From Arsukibacterium sp. MJ3 (lineage in GTDB: Bacteria; Pseudomonadota; Gammaproteobacteria; Enterobacterales; Alteromonadaceae): 64,000 nt of DNA. Position numbers and translations under genes: made by a program. The first letter of the stretch is position 1. Each line of letters starts with the position of its first letter. This document shows, piece after piece, positions 47,856 through 57,425 of the stretch. The stretch lies in contig NZ_LAHP01000009.1 in the NCBI RefSeq assembly GCF_000987765.1, forward strand, positions 82,258 through 146,257, written 5' to 3'. The notes beneath the pieces are model-generated. The model did no database searches. It worked only from the letters and a program-made list of their open reading frames with translations, and was not told the DNA's origin.

Positions 47856-48863
47856 ATGACATTATCACTTCCGGTATTAGATTTAACGTTATGGTATGCC
47901 GGTGGCGAGCCGCGTCGGCAGTTTTTGACTCAGCTGGGCGATGCGGCACGTGATGTTGGCTTCTTTTATCTTACTGGTCACGGCATTGAGCAAACACAGC
48001 AGCAGGCTATTTTGCAACTGGCGGCAGAATTTTTTGCGTTGCCCCAGGCAGATAAAAATACGGTACAAATGCGCCGCTCGCCACACTTTCGTGGTTACAC
48101 AAAGCTAGGTGATGAATTAACCCTGGGCAAGGCCGATCAGCGCGAACAGTTTGATATTATGGCCGAGCACCATGCGCCGGTGTTGCGAGAAAATGAACCT
48201 GCCTGGTGGGGCTTATATGGCCCGAACCAATGGCCTGCGGCATTACCAGAAATGCAACCGACGTTACTACAATGGCAAGATCAGTTAACCGACCTTACGG
48301 TAACGTTGCTGCGTGCTTTTGCGCTGGTGTTACACCAAAGAGAAGATGCCTTTGACCATACCATTAAAGACGGCCCATACCGGCATATGAAACTGATCCG
48401 TTATCCGGGCCGTACTGCACCTAAGCAGGAACAGGGAGTAGGCGCACATAAAGATCCTGGCTATTTAACCCTGGTGTTGCAGGATGGACAGAGCGGGCTG
48501 GAAGTATTAACCGAAAATGGCTGGGTAAGCGCAGTACCTATGCCGGGTGCCTTTGTGGTTAATATTGGCGAGCTGTTAGAGCTGGCATCAAACGGTTATT
48601 TGCATGCAACTTACCACCGCGTAGTTAGCCCGCCTGCTGGCGTTGAGCGCCTGTCGTGCGCCTTTTTTATGGCGGCACAGCTTGATGCCACTGTACCGTT
48701 ACTATCTCTACCTGACGCGTTATCATTACAGGCCAAAGGCCCTGCAAGTGACCCGACAAACCCATTATTTTATCAGGTAGGGCAAAATGTATTAAAAGGC
48801 CGCTTGCGCTCTCATCCGGATGTCGCCAAGGCATATTATTCAACTAATATTATTCAACTATGA
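47856..48863 (+). CDS. Isopenicillin-N-synthase-like 2-oxoglutarate/Fe(II) dioxygenase
   Basis: 335 aa cupin oxygenase. DIOX_N-type start (P-V-L-D-L, D-V-G-F-F-Y-L-T-G-H-G-I). Iron ligands H198-x-D200 (A-H-K-D-P-G-Y-L-T-L) and H254 (T-Y-H-R-V-V), and R265-x-S267 for the 2-oxoglutarate carboxylate (E-R-L-S-C-A-F-F) are all intact. No substrate is evident. It is followed after 41 bp by a Cys/Met-metabolism PLP enzyme and preceded by MetJ-type boxes and the sulfate transporter, so a sulfur compound is likely. Antibiotic synthesis is not implied by the family name. Confidence 0.82.
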   Translation: MTLSLPVLDLTLWYAGGEPRRQFLTQLGDAARDVGFFYLTGHGIEQTQQQAILQLAAEFFALPQADKNTVQMRRSPHFRGYTKLGDELTLGKADQREQFDIMAEHHAPVLRENEPAWWGLYGPNQWPAALPEMQPTLLQWQDQLTDLTVTLLRAFALVLHQREDAFDHTIKDGPYRHMKLIRYPGRTAPKQEQGVGAHKDPGYLTLVLQDGQSGLEVLTENGWVSAVPMPGAFVVNIGELLELASNGYLHATYHRVVSPPAGVERLSCAFFMAAQLDATVPLLSLPDALSLQAKGPASDPTNPLFYQVGQNVLKGRLRSHPDVAKAYYSTNIIQL

Positions 48864-48904
48864 TAAGCGCTGAGCAAAAAACCGCTGTTTAATGGACATA
48901 ACTA

Positions 48905-50065
48905 ATGAAATTTAAAACCCAATTATTGCACAGTGGCGCGGGTGCCGATGCCCAAACCGGGGCTTTAACCACGCCTATTTACCAAAGCAGTACCTTTACC
49001 TATGGCACTGCCGCCGACGGCAAAGCCCGTTTTTCCGGCGAACAGCCGGGCTTTATTTACAGCCGTATGGGTAACCCGACAGTTCAGGCACTAGAGCAAC
49101 AATTGGCCGTGCTGGAAGGTGCCGACGAGGCACTAGTAGTGGCCAGTGGTATGGCGGCTGTTAGCAGTATTTTTTATGCACTGGTAAGCGCCGGTGATGA
49201 AGTGGCCTTTATTGACCCGGTATACGGTGGCACCGCCGCATTTTTAATAAATACTTTAAGCCGCGCCGGCATTACGGTAAGCCGTTTTCAAAGTGATGAT
49301 GACTTACTGGCCAACATTAACCCGGGCACCAAGCTGGTGTTGTTTGAGCCAATAACTAACCCCAACCTGAAGGTAACAGATTACCGCAAGGTAAAGGCTG
49401 CAGCGGCCAAAACCGGGGCGCTAACGATATGCGACAACACTTTTTTAACGCCATACTTATTTAAACCGCTTGAGCATGGTATTGACCTGGTGATGCACAG
49501 CGGCACCAAGTATTTAAGCGGCCACGGCGACATTATTGCCGGGGTGGTCGCAGGCAGGCAGCCGCTAATGCAGCAAGTACGTACTGTTGCACTAAAACAT
49601 ATTGGTGCACCGATAGGGCCGCAAGAAGCCTATTTATTGCAGCGTGGTATGCGCACCCTGGCCCTTAGAATGGACGCCCATTTAGCTGGTGCTGCTCAGG
49701 TAGCGGCGTTTTTAGCGCAACATCCGGCAGTCGATAAGGTGATTTACCCAGGGTTAACTACCGACGCCGGTCACAAGGTGCTGGCAGAAACGGTCGGCGC
49801 CTTTGGTGGTATGGTCAGTATTGAACTACGTGGAGGTTTTGCCCGTGCCGCACGCTTTTTGGATCAGCTTAAGCTGTTTACTCAGGCGGTAAGTTTAGGC
49901 GATTTAGAAAGCCTGGCTTGCCACCCCGCCAGTACCACGCATGCAGCGATGGATGCTGCCAGTCGTTTAGCCGCCGGGGTAACGGATGATTTAACACGCT
50001 TGAGTATTGGTGTGGAAGATCCCGCCGACCTTATTGCCGATTTGCAGCAGGCGTTACAGGGTTAA
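48905..50065 (+). CDS. Cys/Met metabolism PLP enzyme (cystathionine/methionine gamma-lyase-like)
   Basis: 386 aa fold-type I. Y-S-R-M-G-N-P-T at 52-59, PLP-stacking and phosphate region A-S-G-M-A-A, D-P-V-Y-G-G-T (104-110), [11 protein letters not shown] lysine K202 in [10 protein letters not shown], and S-L-G-D-L-E-S-L near the C-terminus. The position that is Cys in typical methionine gamma-lyases (Y-G-C-T) is Gly here (Y-G-G-T, G109), so cystathionine gamma-lyase or a sulfhydrylase is equally possible. Likely co-transcribed with the dioxygenase. Convergent with recG; 8 bp separate the stops. Confidence 0.85.
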   Translation: MKFKTQLLHSGAGADAQTGALTTPIYQSSTFTYGTAADGKARFSGEQPGFIYSRMGNPTVQALEQQLAVLEGADEALVVASGMAAVSSIFYALVSAGDEVAFIDPVYGGTAAFLINTLSRAGITVSRFQSDDDLLANINPGTKLVLFEPITNPNLKVTDYRKVKAAAAKTGALTICDNTFLTPYLFKPLEHGIDLVMHSGTKYLSGHGDIIAGVVAGRQPLMQQVRTVALKHIGAPIGPQEAYLLQRGMRTLALRMDAHLAGAAQVAAFLAQHPAVDKVIYPGLTTDAGHKVLAETVGAFGGMVSIELRGGFARAARFLDQLKLFTQAVSLGDLESLACHPASTTHAAMDAASRLAAGVTDDLTRLSIGVEDPADLIADLQQALQG

Positions 50066-50073
50066 CTAGGTTT

Positions 50074-52170
50074 TCAGGCGTTGCCATAAATTTCTTTATT
50101 GGCCAGCCAGCGGCGGATAAGTTGCAGGCAGGCCGTGTGATCTTGTTGCTGCTGCCCTTGTTGCCAGAGTGTGGCAGCAAGTTGGCGGGCATGCGGAATA
50201 AGCTCGGCATCGCGGCTAATATCGGCAATTTTAAATTGTAACAGCCCGGTCTGGCGGGTACCGAGTAATTCACCGGGGCCACGAATTTCTAAATCGCGTT
50301 GAGCAATAACAAAGCCGTCATTACTATCGCGTAATACACTTAGCCGCGCCTGAGCTGTTTTAGACAGCGGCGCATGATACAACAATACGCAGTGTGAGGC
50401 CGTATTGCCACGGCCGACCCGCCCACGCAACTGGTGTAACTGCGCCAGGCCAAGCCGTTCCGGATTTTCAATAATCATTAAACTGGCGTTAGGGACGTCT
50501 ACCCCCACTTCTATTACCGTAGTTGCGACCAGTAAATCAAGTTCACCCTGACTAAACCGGGCCATAATATCTTGTTTTTCAGCGCTTTTAAGCCGGCCAT
50601 GCACTAAGGCAATATTAAGCTCTGGCAGGGCAATAGCCAGACTGGCGGCAGTATCTTCGGCTGCCTGACACTGCAGCACTTCAGATTCTTCTATTAAGGT
50701 ACAAACCCAGTAAACCTGCCGTTTGTCTTGCACCACGCCATTACGCACCCGCTGAATAATATCGTCGCGGCGGGTATCGGGAATGGCCACCGTGGTTACC
50801 GGGGTGCGCCCTGGCGGCAGTTCGTCGATAATTGAGGTATCTAAATCGGCATAGGCGGTCATGGCCAGTGTGCGCGGAATAGGGGTGGCCGTCATCACCA
50901 GCTGGTGCGGATAGATACCCGGCATGCCGCTTTTTTCACGCAGGGCCAGCCGTTGCTGCACGCCAAAACGATGTTGCTCGTCAATAATAATCAGGGCTAG
51001 CCGGTTAAAACTAACGCTTTGCTGAAACAGGGCATGCGTACCAACCACCATTTGTGCGCTACCGTCTGCTAGCTGGTGTAGCACCTCGTTGCGGGCTTTG
51101 CCTTTGGTTTTACCACCCAGCCAAACCACGCTGATATTGAGCGGTTGAAACCATTTATTAAAATTTACCACATGTTGTTCAGCCAGTAGTTCGGTTGGGG
51201 CCATTAACGCCACCTGATAGCCCTGGCCAATAGCGGTTAAGGCCGCTAAGGCCGCCACCAGTGTTTTACCCGAGCCAACATCTCCTTGCACCAGGCGCAG
51301 CATCGGTAAGGTGTTGGCTAAATCCTGACGCAGTTCGGCCACAACCCGCAGTTGGGCGCCAGTGAGGCTAAACGGCAGCCTGGCTAAAAAGGTTTGTTCT
51401 ACTACCGGGTCGTGTTTTAGGGCGATAGCCTGATGTTGCTGGCTTTGGCTTCGCAGCTGAAACATGCTGAGCTGCTGCGCGACCAGTTCTTCAATAATTA
51501 ACCGTTGCTGTGCCGGATGCCTGCCTTGTTCCAGCAAACTTAACTGCGCATCTGGCGGTGGCCGGTGAATATAACAAAGCGCTTCAGCCAGTGACCAAGG
51601 CGAGCTTAACAGGGTAGCGGGTAAATATTCTACCGGTGTGTAACGCTGCAGGTAGTCTAGCGCGGCATCGCTAAGTTTACGCCAGGTAGCCTGTTTAATG
51701 CCTTCTGTCGTCGGGTATACCGGGGTTAATGTTTCTGCAACCGACTGCAGTTGCTCGTCTTGTTGTAGCCGATATTCGGGGTGCAGCATTTCAACGCCAC
51801 GAGAGCCGCGTTTCACTTCACCAAACAGTCGCAGTATTACCCCGGGGCTAACGGCGTTTTTTTGTGCAGCATTAAAATGAAAAAAACGACAGGTTAAAAA
51901 ACCACTGCCGTCAGACACTTTGACCAGCCAGCTGCGCCTTTTACCAAACTGAATGTCGCTGCTGACCACGGTTGCCTGCACGGTAGCATGGATAGACGGC
52001 ATTAAATCGGCGATGGGGTAAATACGGGTACGGTCTTCATAGCGCAGCGGCAAATGAAATAGTAAATCCTGAATGCTAGCAATGCCTAGTTTTTCCAGTC
52101 GCTGGGCTACTTTGGCGCCAACGCCTTTAATCAGGCTGATGCTTAGGCTGTCCAGTCGGGTCTGCGGCAA
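50074..52170 (-). CDS. recG: ATP-dependent DNA helicase RecG
   Basis: 698 aa. An N-terminal wedge/OB domain (about 60-150) is followed by the SF2 helicase: Walker A G-D-V-G-S-G-K-T at 296-303, the DEQH box D397-E-Q-H400-R-F-G, S/T motif M-T-A-T-P-I-P-R-T-L, and motif VI-type Q-L-R-G-R-V-G-R-G. It reverses stalled forks and branch-migrates Holliday junctions. It is the distal gene of the spoT region; the trmH gene often found between spoT and recG is absent here. Confidence 0.97.
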   Translation of the reverse strand: MPQTRLDSLSISLIKGVGAKVAQRLEKLGIASIQDLLFHLPLRYEDRTRIYPIADLMPSIHATVQATVVSSDIQFGKRRSWLVKVSDGSGFLTCRFFHFNAAQKNAVSPGVILRLFGEVKRGSRGVEMLHPEYRLQQDEQLQSVAETLTPVYPTTEGIKQATWRKLSDAALDYLQRYTPVEYLPATLLSSPWSLAEALCYIHRPPPDAQLSLLEQGRHPAQQRLIIEELVAQQLSMFQLRSQSQQHQAIALKHDPVVEQTFLARLPFSLTGAQLRVVAELRQDLANTLPMLRLVQGDVGSGKTLVAALAALTAIGQGYQVALMAPTELLAEQHVVNFNKWFQPLNISVVWLGGKTKGKARNEVLHQLADGSAQMVVGTHALFQQSVSFNRLALIIIDEQHRFGVQQRLALREKSGMPGIYPHQLVMTATPIPRTLAMTAYADLDTSIIDELPPGRTPVTTVAIPDTRRDDIIQRVRNGVVQDKRQVYWVCTLIEESEVLQCQAAEDTAASLAIALPELNIALVHGRLKSAEKQDIMARFSQGELDLLVATTVIEVGVDVPNASLMIIENPERLGLAQLHQLRGRVGRGNTASHCVLLYHAPLSKTAQARLSVLRDSNDGFVIAQRDLEIRGPGELLGTRQTGLLQFKIADISRDAELIPHARQLAATLWQQGQQQQDHTACLQLIRRWLANKEIYGNA

Positions 52171-52263
52171 AGGGGTCTCGTTAAATAGCGGCCTGTTGCT
52201 TTAGTGTAAACCGGGAACGGCTTGGCGCAAAGTATTAATCTGGCCAGCAGGCGTAAACCAGCG

Positions 52264-53103
52264 CTAGGGTTGTTGTTTTGGTGGGTTTAAGGGTTGGTAT
52301 TGTTCAGGTGTAAGCATCAGCCGCTGCACACTACCGTCGGCCAGCATGGCCTGCAAATGCTGGCGCAGTAGTGGTTCGAGCGCCGCGTGTTTGCTGTTTT
52401 TAGCAATGCCGATATGTACGCTGTTCGGGGCTTTAGCACTAAAATCGAGTGGCGCAATTTTAAAACGGTGTTGATAGCTGCTATTAGCGTTAATGGCCTC
52501 AGTAGTACTAATAGTGGGGGCGACTAAACCGTCAATTCGTTGGCGTAGTAGCATTTCTAGCGCCAGCTCAATGCTGTCAACCTGGGTAATATGGCGTGAC
52601 TCTTCTTCAATAAGCGCCATAGTAGCGGGGTTGAAGAGAAAATGGCGCAAAGTAGCCAGAGTAAGGCTAGATAATTGCACTTTGCTGTCGATTAGGCGTT
52701 GATCGGTTATGCGCATAAATAAACTTTCTGCGACGTTGTCGCTGTAAGGAAGTAGCGTCATAAAGGCGCTACGCTCTTTACTGTATCTGAGGTTGCTCAT
52801 TAAATCGACTTCACCCTGTTGCATTAGCCGTAAGCAGCGAGCCAGGCTGGTTCTCGGGGTAAAGTGCAGGGTAAAGCCTGCCCGCCGGGCTAGCTCTTGC
52901 ATGATATTAACCGATGGGCCAGAAGGCGTATCGGACAGGTCATACTCATGAAAATGCGGAAAATGATCAAGACACCATATTAGCTGCGGCGGCTCTGCTG
53001 CAGACAGGGCCTTATTTACCGGCTCTGGCGCAGCAGCGTGCAGTGGCAGTGCCAGCCAGCAGCTAAGTAACACAACGCGGCGTATTGCCGTTTTTATTAG
53101 CAT
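52264..53103 (-). CDS. Periplasmic solute-binding protein, family 3-like
   Basis: 279 aa with a signal peptide (about 1-24, ends H-A-A-A). The SBP_bac_3-type layout is seen in P-S-G-P-S-V-N-I-M-Q-E-L-A-R-R-A-G-F, T-S-L-A-R-C-L-R-L-M-Q-Q-G-E-V-D-L-M and later V-H-I-G-I-A-K-N-S-K. Such lone binding proteins next to no permease are common in Alteromonadales and may be sensors or orphan receptors. Ligand unknown. Its start touches the ridA stop (1-bp overlap), so it is in the spoT-ridA transcript. Confidence 0.7.
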   Translation of the reverse strand: MLIKTAIRRVVLLSCWLALPLHAAAPEPVNKALSAAEPPQLIWCLDHFPHFHEYDLSDTPSGPSVNIMQELARRAGFTLHFTPRTSLARCLRLMQQGEVDLMSNLRYSKERSAFMTLLPYSDNVAESLFMRITDQRLIDSKVQLSSLTLATLRHFLFNPATMALIEEESRHITQVDSIELALEMLLRQRIDGLVAPTISTTEAINANSSYQHRFKIAPLDFSAKAPNSVHIGIAKNSKHAALEPLLRQHLQAMLADGSVQRLMLTPEQYQPLNPPKQQP

Positions 53104-53495
53104 TATTGCGTTGACGGTACTTCCATTACACCGTCTATCTCAATTTGCGCAGCACGCGGCAGGGCGCTAACCTGCACTGCGGCTCTGGCAGGATAGGGCT
53201 CGGCAAAATACTCGCTCATAATCTGATTAACCGTAGCGAACTGGCCGAGATCGGTAAGGAAAATATTAACCTTTACCATGTTGTTTAAGGTGCCACCAGC
53301 TGCCTCGCATACTGCCGCCAGGTTTTTAAATACCTGGTGTGTTTGCTCAGAAAATACCTCTGAAACCATTTGCATGCTAGCCGGCACTAAAGGGATTTGG
53401 CCGGACAAATAAACAGTAGTACCAATTTTAACTGCCTGGCTGTAGGTACCAATAGCGGCGGGGGCGGCTTCAGTGCGAATAATTACTCTGGACAT
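53103..53495 (-). CDS. ridA: RidA family enamine/imine deaminase
   Basis: 130 aa from the ATG at 53495, the family-typical start (M-S-R-V-I-I-R-T). G-T-Y-S-Q-A-V and Y-L-S-G-Q-I-P-L in the first third, V-K-V-N-I-F-L-T-D-L in the middle, and P-A-R-A-A-V-Q-V with I-E-I-D at the end are RidA landmarks including the substrate-binding Arg and the Glu. It hydrolyses reactive 2-aminoacrylate released by PLP enzymes. It starts 4 bp after spoT, a common partner. Confidence 0.93.
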   Translation of the reverse strand: MSRVIIRTEAAPAAIGTYSQAVKIGTTVYLSGQIPLVPASMQMVSEVFSEQTHQVFKNLAAVCEAAGGTLNNMVKVNIFLTDLGQFATVNQIMSEYFAEPYPARAAVQVSALPRAAQIEIDGVMEVPSTQ

Positions 53496-53499
53496 AAAT

Positions 53500-55620
53500 T
53501 TACTTCCTTCTATAAACTTTTTGTACGTCTGGCACCACGCGAATTTTACGCATAACATTGGCCAGATGCACCCGGTCTTGCACAGACAAGGTAATCTTAA
53601 TTACGTATTCGCCAGTATCCCGATCATCTGTCGTCAGATCCTGAATATTGGAGTTTTGACTGGCTATCAGTGTTGTCAACTTGGCCAGTACCCCCTGGCG
53701 ATTAATAATAAACACTCTGATATCACATAGAAATTGTTTGTCGCTGGTATTGTCCCAGCGAATGGCAAAATACTTAGCCGGATCGCGCTCCCAGCCTTTA
53801 ATATTGCGGCAATCACTGCGATGAACATTTAAGCCTTTGCCCGGCGTGGCGTTAGCGACAATTTCATCGCCGGGTATGGGCCGGCAGCATTTAGCAAAGG
53901 TAACTAACATGCCCTCAGAGCCGACGATAAACGCCTTACTTTTAGGCAGCGGCGAGCTATTTTTGCCGCTGGTGTCATCGGCTTCAAACTCGCCCAGTAA
54001 GCGCCTGGCAATGGCTACCGGTAACTGATTACCCAGGCCAATTTCAGTACAGAGGGCATCGAATGATTGTTGATGCACATTTTTCAGTACCTGTTCAATT
54101 CGTTCTGGTGCAATTTCGTCTAGTTTAACTTCACCCAGTGCCGAGGTAAGCAACCGTTTGCCCAGGCTAATAGCTTCATTTTGCTGCTGGCGCTTCAAGT
54201 AGTTTCTAATACCTAGAATCGCCCGACTGGTAACCACATAGTTCAGCCAATTGGCGTTAGGTTTACCACCAGGGCTGGTAACAATGTCGACGGTTTGGCC
54301 GGTTTCCAGCACTTTGCTTAGCGAGTAAGGGCGACGGTCTACTTTTGCACCAACGCAGCGGTTACCTACATCGGTGTGCACGGCGTAGGCGAAATCTACA
54401 GCAGTGGCACCTATGGGCAGCTCGACAATTTTGCCTTTGGGGGTAAACACGTACAACTCATCTGGGTACAGCTCTGATTTTACGTTTTCAACAAACTCGT
54501 AACTGGTTCCCGCGCTTTGCTGCAGCTCGAGCAGGCTTTGCATCCAGCGATGGGCCCGAATTTGCGCGGTAGTGTCTTTGTGTTCACCATTAGATTTGTA
54601 CATCCAATGGGCGGCAATACCTTTGTCGGCCATTTCGTCCATTTCGCGGGTACGCATTTGAATTTCGACCGGAATGCCGTGCGGGCCAATTAACGAGGTA
54701 TGGAGCGACTGATAACCATTTTGTTTTGGAATGGCGATATAGTCTTTAAAGCGTATTTCTATTGGCTTATACAGATTATGCACCAGGCCGAGAATGCGAT
54801 AACAATTGTCTACCGAGTTTACTACTACCCGAAAGGCGTAGATGTCCATCACATCGTTAAACATTAACTCTTTGTTTTTCATTTTACGGTAAATGCTATA
54901 CAGATGTTTTTCGCGGCCACTAACCTCTGCTTCAATGCCGGCGTCACTGATGCGGCCACGAATTTCATTTTGAACTTTTTCCAGCAATTCGCGCCGATTG
55001 CCGCGCGCCAATTTTACCGCACTGCCCAATGCCCGATAACGCATAGGGTATAACGCCTGAAAGCCTAAATCTTCCAGTTCGTTTTTAATATTATGTATAC
55101 CTAAGCGGTTGGCGATGGGCGCATATAATTCGAGGGTTTCTTTGGCAATGCGGCGGCGTTTATCGGGCCGCAAGGCGCCAAGGGTACGCATATTGTGGGT
55201 ACGGTCGGCTAATTTAATTAAAATAACCCGAATGTCCTGCGTCATGGCCATAAACATTTTTTGCAGGTTAGTGGCTTCAAATTCTTGATAATCTTTAAAT
55301 TTTACTTTGTCGAGCTTACTAACCCCTTGCACCAGTTCGGCTACGGTATCGCCAAACAGCCGGCTTAAATCTTCTTTACTGTATTCGGTATCTTCAATAA
55401 CATCGTGCAACAACGCCGCCATTAAGGTTTCATGGTCCATGCGCATGTCAGCTAAAATACTGGTAACGGCTACCGGATGCGTTATGTAAGGCTCACCACT
55501 AGAGCGGGTTTGCGGGGCATGGGCGTCTCTTGCTACCACATAGGCCTGCTGTACCAGACTAACTTGTTCGGCAGGTAGGTAAGCGGAAACTTGATTTTTC
55601 AGGCCTTCAAATAAATACAC
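53500..55620 (-). CDS. spoT: Bifunctional (p)ppGpp synthetase/hydrolase SpoT
   Basis: 706 aa. HD hydrolase domain with H-D-V-I-E-D-T, synthetase domain with the R-F-K-D-Y-I-A-I-P-K motif (R-x-K-D type of bifunctional enzymes) and Y-Q-S-L-H-T, TGS domain (V-F-T-P-K-G-K-I-V-E-L-P), and a C-terminal ACT domain. The GTG at 55620 is preferred because GGGAG sits 5 bp upstream and it yields the family start V/M-Y-L-F-E-G-L-K; another GTG at 55632 adds four residues. Part of gmk-rpoZ-spoT-ridA. Confidence 0.96.
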   Translation of the reverse strand: MYLFEGLKNQVSAYLPAEQVSLVQQAYVVARDAHAPQTRSSGEPYITHPVAVTSILADMRMDHETLMAALLHDVIEDTEYSKEDLSRLFGDTVAELVQGVSKLDKVKFKDYQEFEATNLQKMFMAMTQDIRVILIKLADRTHNMRTLGALRPDKRRRIAKETLELYAPIANRLGIHNIKNELEDLGFQALYPMRYRALGSAVKLARGNRRELLEKVQNEIRGRISDAGIEAEVSGREKHLYSIYRKMKNKELMFNDVMDIYAFRVVVNSVDNCYRILGLVHNLYKPIEIRFKDYIAIPKQNGYQSLHTSLIGPHGIPVEIQMRTREMDEMADKGIAAHWMYKSNGEHKDTTAQIRAHRWMQSLLELQQSAGTSYEFVENVKSELYPDELYVFTPKGKIVELPIGATAVDFAYAVHTDVGNRCVGAKVDRRPYSLSKVLETGQTVDIVTSPGGKPNANWLNYVVTSRAILGIRNYLKRQQQNEAISLGKRLLTSALGEVKLDEIAPERIEQVLKNVHQQSFDALCTEIGLGNQLPVAIARRLLGEFEADDTSGKNSSPLPKSKAFIVGSEGMLVTFAKCCRPIPGDEIVANATPGKGLNVHRSDCRNIKGWERDPAKYFAIRWDNTSDKQFLCDIRVFIINRQGVLAKLTTLIASQNSNIQDLTTDDRDTGEYVIKITLSVQDRVHLANVMRKIRVVPDVQKVYRRK

Positions 55621-55736
55621 ATACGCTCCCACACTGCGGCAGCAGAATCAAAGTGTGCCGATTAGTTAAGAATATACGTCTAAAACACGCAGTTGCCAAC
55701 GGCTAAAGCGCCGTTGACACAGTTTGGCAGGGGCTT

Positions 55737-56012
55737 TTACTGATCAGAGCCAATTATAGCAGCAACAGCGGCCATTTCAGTGGCTTCTTGTTGCATTTGA
55801 TCGCGACGTTCCTGGGCATCGAGGATGCTATTGGTAATAAAGCCCTGCTCAATTTCGCGCAGTGCTACTACGGTTGGTTTGTCGTTTTCACGATTAACCA
55901 TTGGCTCTTTGCCTTCAACCGCCAATTGACGGGCACGACGGGCCGCAACCAGTATTAAATCAAAACGGTTACCAATTTTATCTACTGCATCTTCAACTGT
56001 TACGCGAGCCAT
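55737..56012 (-). CDS. rpoZ: RNA polymerase omega subunit
   Basis: 91 aa. [29 protein letters not shown] is the omega signature from residue 1 and R-E-I-E-Q-G-F-I follows. Omega helps assemble RNA polymerase and forms part of a ppGpp site, fitting its place between gmk and spoT. Confidence 0.97.
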   Translation of the reverse strand: MARVTVEDAVDKIGNRFDLILVAARRARQLAVEGKEPMVNRENDKPTVVALREIEQGFITNSILDAQERRDQMQQEATEMAAVAAIIGSDQ

Positions 56013-56060
56013 TCGCCACTCCGGTGTATTCAGGTATATTACAAGACCCAGCAGTTTACG

Positions 56061-56693
56061 CTATTTTGCTGGTTTCGCCAATAGTTGTTGCATTAGCTGT
56101 TGCTGGCGGCTTCGTTGTGATGACAGGCTGTTGCGCTGGCATAACACAATGTGGGTCAGTTCGTTTAAGGCCTGATTAAACTCATCGTTAATAATCAGGT
56201 AGTCATATTCGTCAGCATGCTGCATTTCACTTTGCGCCTTGGCCATACGTTTATTGATAACCTCGCGGCTATCCTGATCCCGCGTTACTAAACGTTGCTC
56301 TAGTGCTGCCATGCTGGGTGGCAAGATAAAAATACCCTTGGTGCCGGGCGCCTGTTGGCGAATTTGCCGCGCGCCTTGCCAGTCAATGTCGAGCAACACA
56401 TCGATACCCTGGCGCAAATTGCTAACGATGGCACTACGTGAGGTACCGTAATAGTTACCGAATACTTCGGCCCATTCCAGAAATTCGTTTTCGGTAATTA
56501 ATGCTTTAAATTGCGCCACGCTAATAAAATGATAATGGACACCGTCTTGCTCACCCGGCCTGGGTGACCGGGTGGTATGTGACACACTGACCTGCATATC
56601 GCTATGGTGTTGTAATAAGGCATTTATTAATGACGATTTGCCGGCGCCACTGGGTGCCGACACAATAAACAAGTTACCACTGAGCTGTTGCAT
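56061..56693 (-). CDS. gmk: Guanylate kinase
   Basis: 210 aa from the ATG at 56693; a GTG at 56714 would add seven residues. P-loop A-P-S-G-A-G-K-S-S at 13-21, [11 protein letters not shown] and the GMP-binding G-x-x-Y-G-T-S region follow, and D-I-D-W-Q-G-A-R-Q marks the second Asp. It phosphorylates GMP to GDP and is the first gene of the stringent-response operon. Confidence 0.96.
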   Translation of the reverse strand: MQQLSGNLFIVSAPSGAGKSSLINALLQHHSDMQVSVSHTTRSPRPGEQDGVHYHFISVAQFKALITENEFLEWAEVFGNYYGTSRSAIVSNLRQGIDVLLDIDWQGARQIRQQAPGTKGIFILPPSMAALEQRLVTRDQDSREVINKRMAKAQSEMQHADEYDYLIINDEFNQALNELTHIVLCQRNSLSSQRSRQQQLMQQLLAKPAK

Positions 56694-56772
56694 TAATTTA
56701 CTCTGATGGGCCACAGGCCAAAACCATAAAAGGCAATGTTAAACTGTCCACCGTTATGGTGCAAATTTACAA

Positions 56773-57249
56773 TTAGCGTTTTGGTTTAGCTTTTATGGAC
56801 AAGGTTAACGTAAACACTGCCATGGGCTCATCTCCATACAGGCTGGGGCAGGTAACCACCACATTTACCGGTTTATTAATGCGCTCACCGCTGGCCAAAG
56901 ATTGGTCTAACATGTCATCAATTATGGCGCCATCGTTGCTGGTAAAGTGCACTTTGGCTTCTGGGCGTTTTAAAAACTGTCCTTGCACATCTTTAAACGC
57001 AAAATTCGCATTAATGCCACGTGCTCTGGCTTTGGAAAATACCAGAAAAGCACCGGCTAAATCGGCGCCAATGGCTAACGCCCCAAAATAGACACTACCC
57101 AGATGATTTTTTGTGCGCCAGCTGTGCGGCATGGTCACTTCCAATGTGGTGCTATTCATCCGGACGATTTTTGGTGAACAAAAACCAATTAATGGAATAT
57201 AGCGCCAGGCAAATAACTTTAGGCCCCAATTAGCCTTAAATAACGACAT
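56773..57249 (-). CDS. DUF4442 hot-dog-fold protein (possible thioesterase)
   Basis: 158 aa from the ATG at 57249 (M-S-L-F-K-A-N), preceded by an AAGAG site; a longer frame to 57366 would add an implausible N-terminal stretch. H-L-G-S-V-Y-F-G-A-L-A-I-G-A-D-L-A-G resembles the PaaI/DUF4442 central helix region (N-H-x-G-S-x). Members are thought to be acyl-CoA thioesterase-like; the substrate is unknown. Divergent from the diguanylate cyclase gene. Confidence 0.75.
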   Translation of the reverse strand: MSLFKANWGLKLFAWRYIPLIGFCSPKIVRMNSTTLEVTMPHSWRTKNHLGSVYFGALAIGADLAGAFLVFSKARARGINANFAFKDVQGQFLKRPEAKVHFTSNDGAIIDDMLDQSLASGERINKPVNVVVTCPSLYGDEPMAVFTLTLSIKAKPKR

Positions 57250-57425
57250 GGTAAACTCTTTCTGTAGCCAGTAATTTTTTGAGCTTAGCACTGGTAAGAC
57301 CAATAGCGCAAGACTACCGCTGAGATGCAAATTGCGGCCATTCATCTGCTTTTGATTAAAAACCAATCAAGCTTTTTAGTAAAGTAACAGTTATTATCAG
57401 GGTGAAATGACACAAGGAGCAGAAG

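Noticed and set aside
47856..48863. Beta-lactam biosynthesis suggested by the isopenicillin N synthase family
   Set aside because: The family name covers many plant and bacterial dioxygenases; no NRPS or other antibiotic gene is nearby.
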